The notes beneath the pieces were generated by a model that worked only from the letters and a program-made list of their open reading frames with translations, was not told the origin of the DNA and did not search any database. Below, one piece after another: positions 60,401 to 64,000 of a stretch of DNA of 64,000 nucleotides. The translations under genes were made by a program, and so were the position numbers. Position 1 is the first letter of the stretch. Each line of letters begins with the position of its first letter. Origin of the DNA: Apostichopus japonicus (taxonomy: Eukaryota; Echinodermata; Holothuroidea; Aspidochirotida; Stichopodidae); assembly GCF_037975245.1 (NCBI RefSeq), contig NC_092562.1, forward strand, positions 3,650,001 through 3,714,000, read 5' to 3'.

Positions 60401-61698
60401 AAATTCTGGTTCATGATATGATGCAGCTGCTATGTCAGACATAACTTCCTCACAACAATCTCTGTAGTAATAGCAAAGCTTGTCACATTGACAAGTCATG
60501 TTATCCTGGCATCGCTGGTAGTGACACATTCCGTCATCTATCGGAAAGAGATTGGCAGCATAATTATTCATTTTGGTTTCCGCTCTCTCGACATTTGAAT
60601 TGATTCTTATTCTGACACTATAGTTACGTACATGAGTTATTTAATATGTGCCATGAAATGACCATTCTACTCTTTAATGACAATTTTTTGGCTCTACCGT
60701 CCTGTTGTAGATGTAGTTGCGACAGGACGATTCTGCAAATCAAGTCATGTAACGGATACTTAGGCTACTAAATTTTTCCACATTGACTCCACTGGTACTT
60801 GCCAGAAGTCTGTAACCAGTACTTCACCTTACCGAAAGAACGAGAAACTCGGCAAAATGTAGGATTTTCGGGTTCTCGGTTATTTTTGCATCTACTTGTA
60901 AGGAATATTTAAGCATTGCGGAACCTCTGAAATTTAAACAGGATGTATATTTAGTCCTGCTATATAATAGTTTAAGAAAAACGAAAAAAAAAAAACCAAA
61001 AAATGATTGCCAGTAATAGAATGCCAGTAGAGCTATTCCAGTTTCAGAAATCAACCTTTAAAACTATGCTACGTTTTTCAGTTAATAAATGGTGCTCCCT
61101 ATGCACTGGATCAGGTAATGTCATGTGAAGTTTTCTGAGTGTCATGTATATTTTTCTCATAGGTGAGCAAGAAGAACCTGGAGCAGTCAAGCTGAGAATT
61201 AAAGTGCCGTGAAGGTACAATTATGCATTGGCAACCATTTCATTTGATATTTTTTGCAATGCCAAAAATCAACCCCGCCTAATCTTCCTTTTTTCTCTCC
61301 ATAAGAGTGCTATTTTAAATATAAAATAAATCGAGAGAACGGGTACAAGAATGATATGTTGATGATTTTGCTGGCGTTGTTGTGATTATCAACGTTGATT
61401 GAAAATAGCTGGTTTGCAGCACTTTACAAAATCATTCGGGTTTGATATTTACTTGTAACTTTTCTTTATTTATCATCTCTTTAATCCAAATCAGAAGTTC
61501 ACCAGCAGCTTGCAAAGTGCACATATCTACCTCTGGTGTAATGAACCTCTTTCAGTTTTGCGTTTTATATTATAATTAAAAACAGGAAAAGTAAAAAGCT
61601 ATTAGCACCAGATTACCCTGAGATATTACCGGCGTCACATTTCCATAGATCTGGGAGAGGAGGATTAAGAGGAAGTTCCAATTCCACCTCCGTGGCAT
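54460..61698 (-). CDS. Somatomedin-B domain secretin/Methuselah-like GPCR
   Basis: Three exons on the minus strand join in phase: 61698-61617, 60537-58490 and 54672-54460 (2343 nt, 780 aa, stop at 54460). Exon 1 encodes a signal peptide (MPRRWNWNFLLILLSQIYG). Exon 2 opens with a somatomedin-B fold (CHYQRC, then CQCDKLCYYYRDCC). A Cys-rich ectodomain follows with a repeated motif (KNIYCARCHGV, RNIFCAKCNGL). TM1-5 begin near residue 490. Exon 3 gives TM6-7 (LMGLSWLFGLL, FFYFSFPLQGVLIFVFFGL), typical of class B/adhesion receptors. No GPS cleavage motif is evident. I infer a plasma-membrane receptor with unknown ligand. An in-frame ATG at 60571 would extend exon 2 without a signal peptide, but the pyrimidine-rich acceptor at 60538 and matching phase 1 favour the three-exon model. 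The donor at 58489 (GTGGAA) is weak and lies in a transposon end. Confidence 0.85.
55178..55259 (+). repeat. TA-rich microsatellite
   Basis: CACA and CATA runs pass into (TA)n with ATAGATATA and ATCTATC interruptions. In the last intron of the GPCR gene. Confidence 0.8.
55513..58494. mobile_element. Foldback-like element with inverted minisatellite arms
   Basis: CCCTGGTAGAAATTCCAG at 55513 is mirrored on the minus strand from 58494 (CCCTGGTGGAAATTCCAG); the ends agree at about 23 of 25 bases. Each end runs into direct repeats of AACTGGGTTCAACTATG-type sequence: the left arm about 55530-56010 and the right arm about 58090-58470, in opposite orientation. The 2-kb middle is AT-rich and has no convincing ORF. 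The layout resembles sea urchin TU and Drosophila FB foldback transposons. The right end coincides with the splice donor of the GPCR exon ending at 58490. Confidence 0.65.
57411..57605 (+). repeat. Imperfect AAAGGATATT tandem repeat
   Basis: About eight irregular units of 20-30 bp contain AAAGGATA or AAAGGACA and ATTTACT, inside the foldback-like element. GATGTCGTAGAAT-type units repeat a further three or four times at about 57643-57700. Confidence 0.55.
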
Positions 61699-64000
61699 GG
61701 TTGTAACCTTTAAGACACAAAAAAGAGTAAAAGACTCGTGAGCGAAATTCTAGTAATAAAGAGAAATAAGAATAATCATGACGGTTGTAACTGTCATCTA
61801 TTTACATCGAATCGTGCAGCTGCTACAAAGGATCGAATTTCAAGTGAAATATCAGAATGCTTGTGATCTCAAAGGATACGTTTACTGACGACGTCATAGA
61901 GTGAAGATTCCATAGAAATAAGTTTTTTTCCTTCTATTTGCATGAGATATATCGCTATTTCTTATATAATTGAGAAACACGCAATATTGCTTTCTAATTG
62001 CACTTTATGGATTCTTTAAGAATCTCAAAGTCTTCTCTGTAGTACTTTGTGATAGCTCAGAGAGTGGAAGTTCACCATATGCTAGCTGTCACTGAAGCGT
62101 CTCGATCTGTACCCAGCGTAGCTGGAGTTGGTGCATGATTTCATTCATGGAACATATATATTATGCATTTATGACATCCTACGCATGCCAATATCATGTG
62201 CTTGATGAAGTTAAAGCTAAAACAAATAAAAACAAAAAAACTTGAAACGTTATTGTTTTCAAACTACTGATTATTTTGAAAAAGTGATTTCAAATGTATC
62301 AAACTTGGCAGCTTCTCAGGACATTTTCACCAAATAAAAGTTAATTAGAAAGCATTTAATGGTTCTAACTTATTTAAGGACACGTTATGATCCGGACACA
62401 TTTACATACCTGAGATATATTCAAAAGCTAAAGATAAAATACCAATTATAATAAGTATAAGTTTATTAGTCTACAATGTACTGAAATGCTATGGAATTTT
62501 ATAGTTGCCTATGAAATACAAAACCCTTTATCTAAGGCAATGCAAAAGGAAGCTAACTTTTAGCTTATAATGCATCTCTCGCTACAAAGTACATTTTGCA
62601 CAAATACCTATATTCTGTGTTACTCATATGATACATATATTGTCATAATATTAATAAATGACAAAAGTTTTCTTGGTGGGTTCGTGATGATCTAGAAGAC
62701 TAGTGGATTGGACTTAGAAATAAATGAGATAAGACAATAACACTGAATAGCAAATTACTCTCTCCAGGAAGTAAGTGTAGATAAAGACTGTTCAAGTAAG
62801 CGCTACCTACATGCGTGCCGTGGAGACAAGAATACCTTGTTCTTTAAAATGCAGTGTTAGAAATTGGTGAGTAAAACCCTCACATATGGGTGTGTCTTAC
62901 ACTATCTACAGGATTATAGCTTTAATGAACTTAACGTCGTTAAAGACAGTAAGTTGAATATACTTTATTACATCATATTGATATATGAATATGATATTAA
63001 TTGAAAACGTGATTATTATCAGCAATTTGATCGAGAGAAAAATAATTTAATTTATTATACCCACGTAACAAGATTGATGAAAGTTGTGAAAGTTAAACTT
63101 TTAAGCGTTTTGCAATAATTAATTGCATTTAATTAATCAGGGAGATGTAATTCTCGGAGTTTAAGAAGATATAAACAGGGAGAAGAAATTATTTAATCGC
63201 AATTATTTTGTTCAGTGCGCTCTAATTAAAAAGAGTGTCCTTTCGAGTCATTCGTATGTTATTTTCTCCCTGTTCATTAATAAATCTGATAAATTGTTGA
63301 CATTTTATATTCAATTGAAGTATACTGTGATAAGTTTAAACGATCGTGGATACTCGTAAACGTTGCAAACGAACTATTTTGTTACCAATTTGAAATTGCG
63401 AATGTATAAGGATAGCACCATAGCTGTCAGTGGATAGTAATATAGTAACGATATACCATCTGCTATTAAATAAGATCACGAGTACGCTCCATCGACTAGT
63501 TCCCCACAGTTATCATGTTCTTTAGAAACATTTCTTTGGTATAAATAGAACATTGTTTCAAGCATTTCGTTCATCTCTAACAAATTGTTACGATTTGTTC
63601 AACATATATACAAATAGCATAAGTCAGTTGGTCCTAATTAGGCATATGCTCGCATACATGCAGTTTTCACTTGAAATCTTCAATTATATCTATATGTAGT
63701 TGATATAAAAACGTTTATACAAACTACTGAATTGTAAAACTGTTTTTTATTTGTTGCAGTGCCTATCTATGGAACGGGCCCCATTATATTTGTGTTAGAC
63801 TATAATGTTCAAGCCAATTGGAACAAGTGAGCCTTGGGTGTTCAAAGGTATACTTGATAAAACTTACAAACGTTAAAGAAATTCCTGATCGATAGTATAC
63901 CCTGGCATGGATATGCAACTAATTGAGCTGATATAAGTTTTAGTTTGGAGGTTATATATGGAAATAAATATTGCACGTAAAGTCATTCTTTGCCATAATG
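61699..64000. other. Non-coding region upstream of the GPCR gene
   Basis: This AT-rich sequence, rich in TTAATTAA-like words, lies 5' of the receptor's signal-peptide exon, so it should hold its promoter. I find no exon, RNA gene, TATA box or repeat I could defend. Confidence 0.45.

Noticed and set aside
60569-60571. ATG as GPCR start
   Set aside because: It gives no signal peptide, whereas an upstream signal exon joins in phase at 60537.

Overview
The window is intron-rich, AT-rich animal nuclear DNA. The coding exons are short and bounded by canonical GT/AG sites, the introns carry transposon fragments and minisatellites, and the palindrome TAGGCCTA recurs in non-coding DNA. The gene families are a leucine-rich-repeat (LRR) multi-pass membrane protein, a somatomedin-B GPCR and PAIP1. 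Together these suggest a marine invertebrate deuterostome, most likely an echinoderm; that placement is inference, not proof. No operons, CRISPR arrays, rRNA genes or convincing tRNA genes were seen.

Four protein genes could be assembled exon by exon, with compatible splice phases throughout each. (1) 353-12361 (+) is the 3' part of an LRR receptor-like protein. It has six LRR-type exons, a cysteine-rich GCC2/GCC3-like stalk and about nine membrane segments; its 5' end lies left of the window. (2) 24319-16133 (-) is a complete PAIP1, the polyadenylate-binding-protein-interacting translation factor, with ten coding exons and 412 aa. It converges on gene 1. (3) 30429-51296 (+), possibly starting at 29343, encodes a protein of about 990 aa. 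It has SDS22-type LRRs, a conserved helical middle and a Ser/Pro-rich tail; I could not name it. (4) 61698-54460 (-) encodes a 780-aa receptor in three exons: a signal-peptide exon, a large exon with a somatomedin-B domain, Cys-rich ectodomain and TM1-5, and a last exon with TM6-7. It converges on gene 3.

The accessory DNA holds the more unusual features. A pair of TTAA-flanked MITE-like elements sits in opposite orientation around gene 1. A cluster of nested inverted-repeat elements lies near 10.9-12.2 kb, including one with perfect 21-bp terminal inverted repeats. A 42-bp minisatellite at 34.77-35.65 kb amplifies an exon end together with its splice donor. A roughly 3-kb foldback-like element (55513-58494) in the receptor gene has one terminal repeat coinciding with the splice donor of exon 2. 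Several other minisatellites (47-bp, 54-bp and 69-bp units) and three copies of a hairpin repeat resembling a hammerhead-ribozyme core are also present.

The four genes show no evident functional linkage. Two are membrane receptors (genes 1 and 4), one is a cytoplasmic translation factor, and one is an unidentified intracellular LRR protein.
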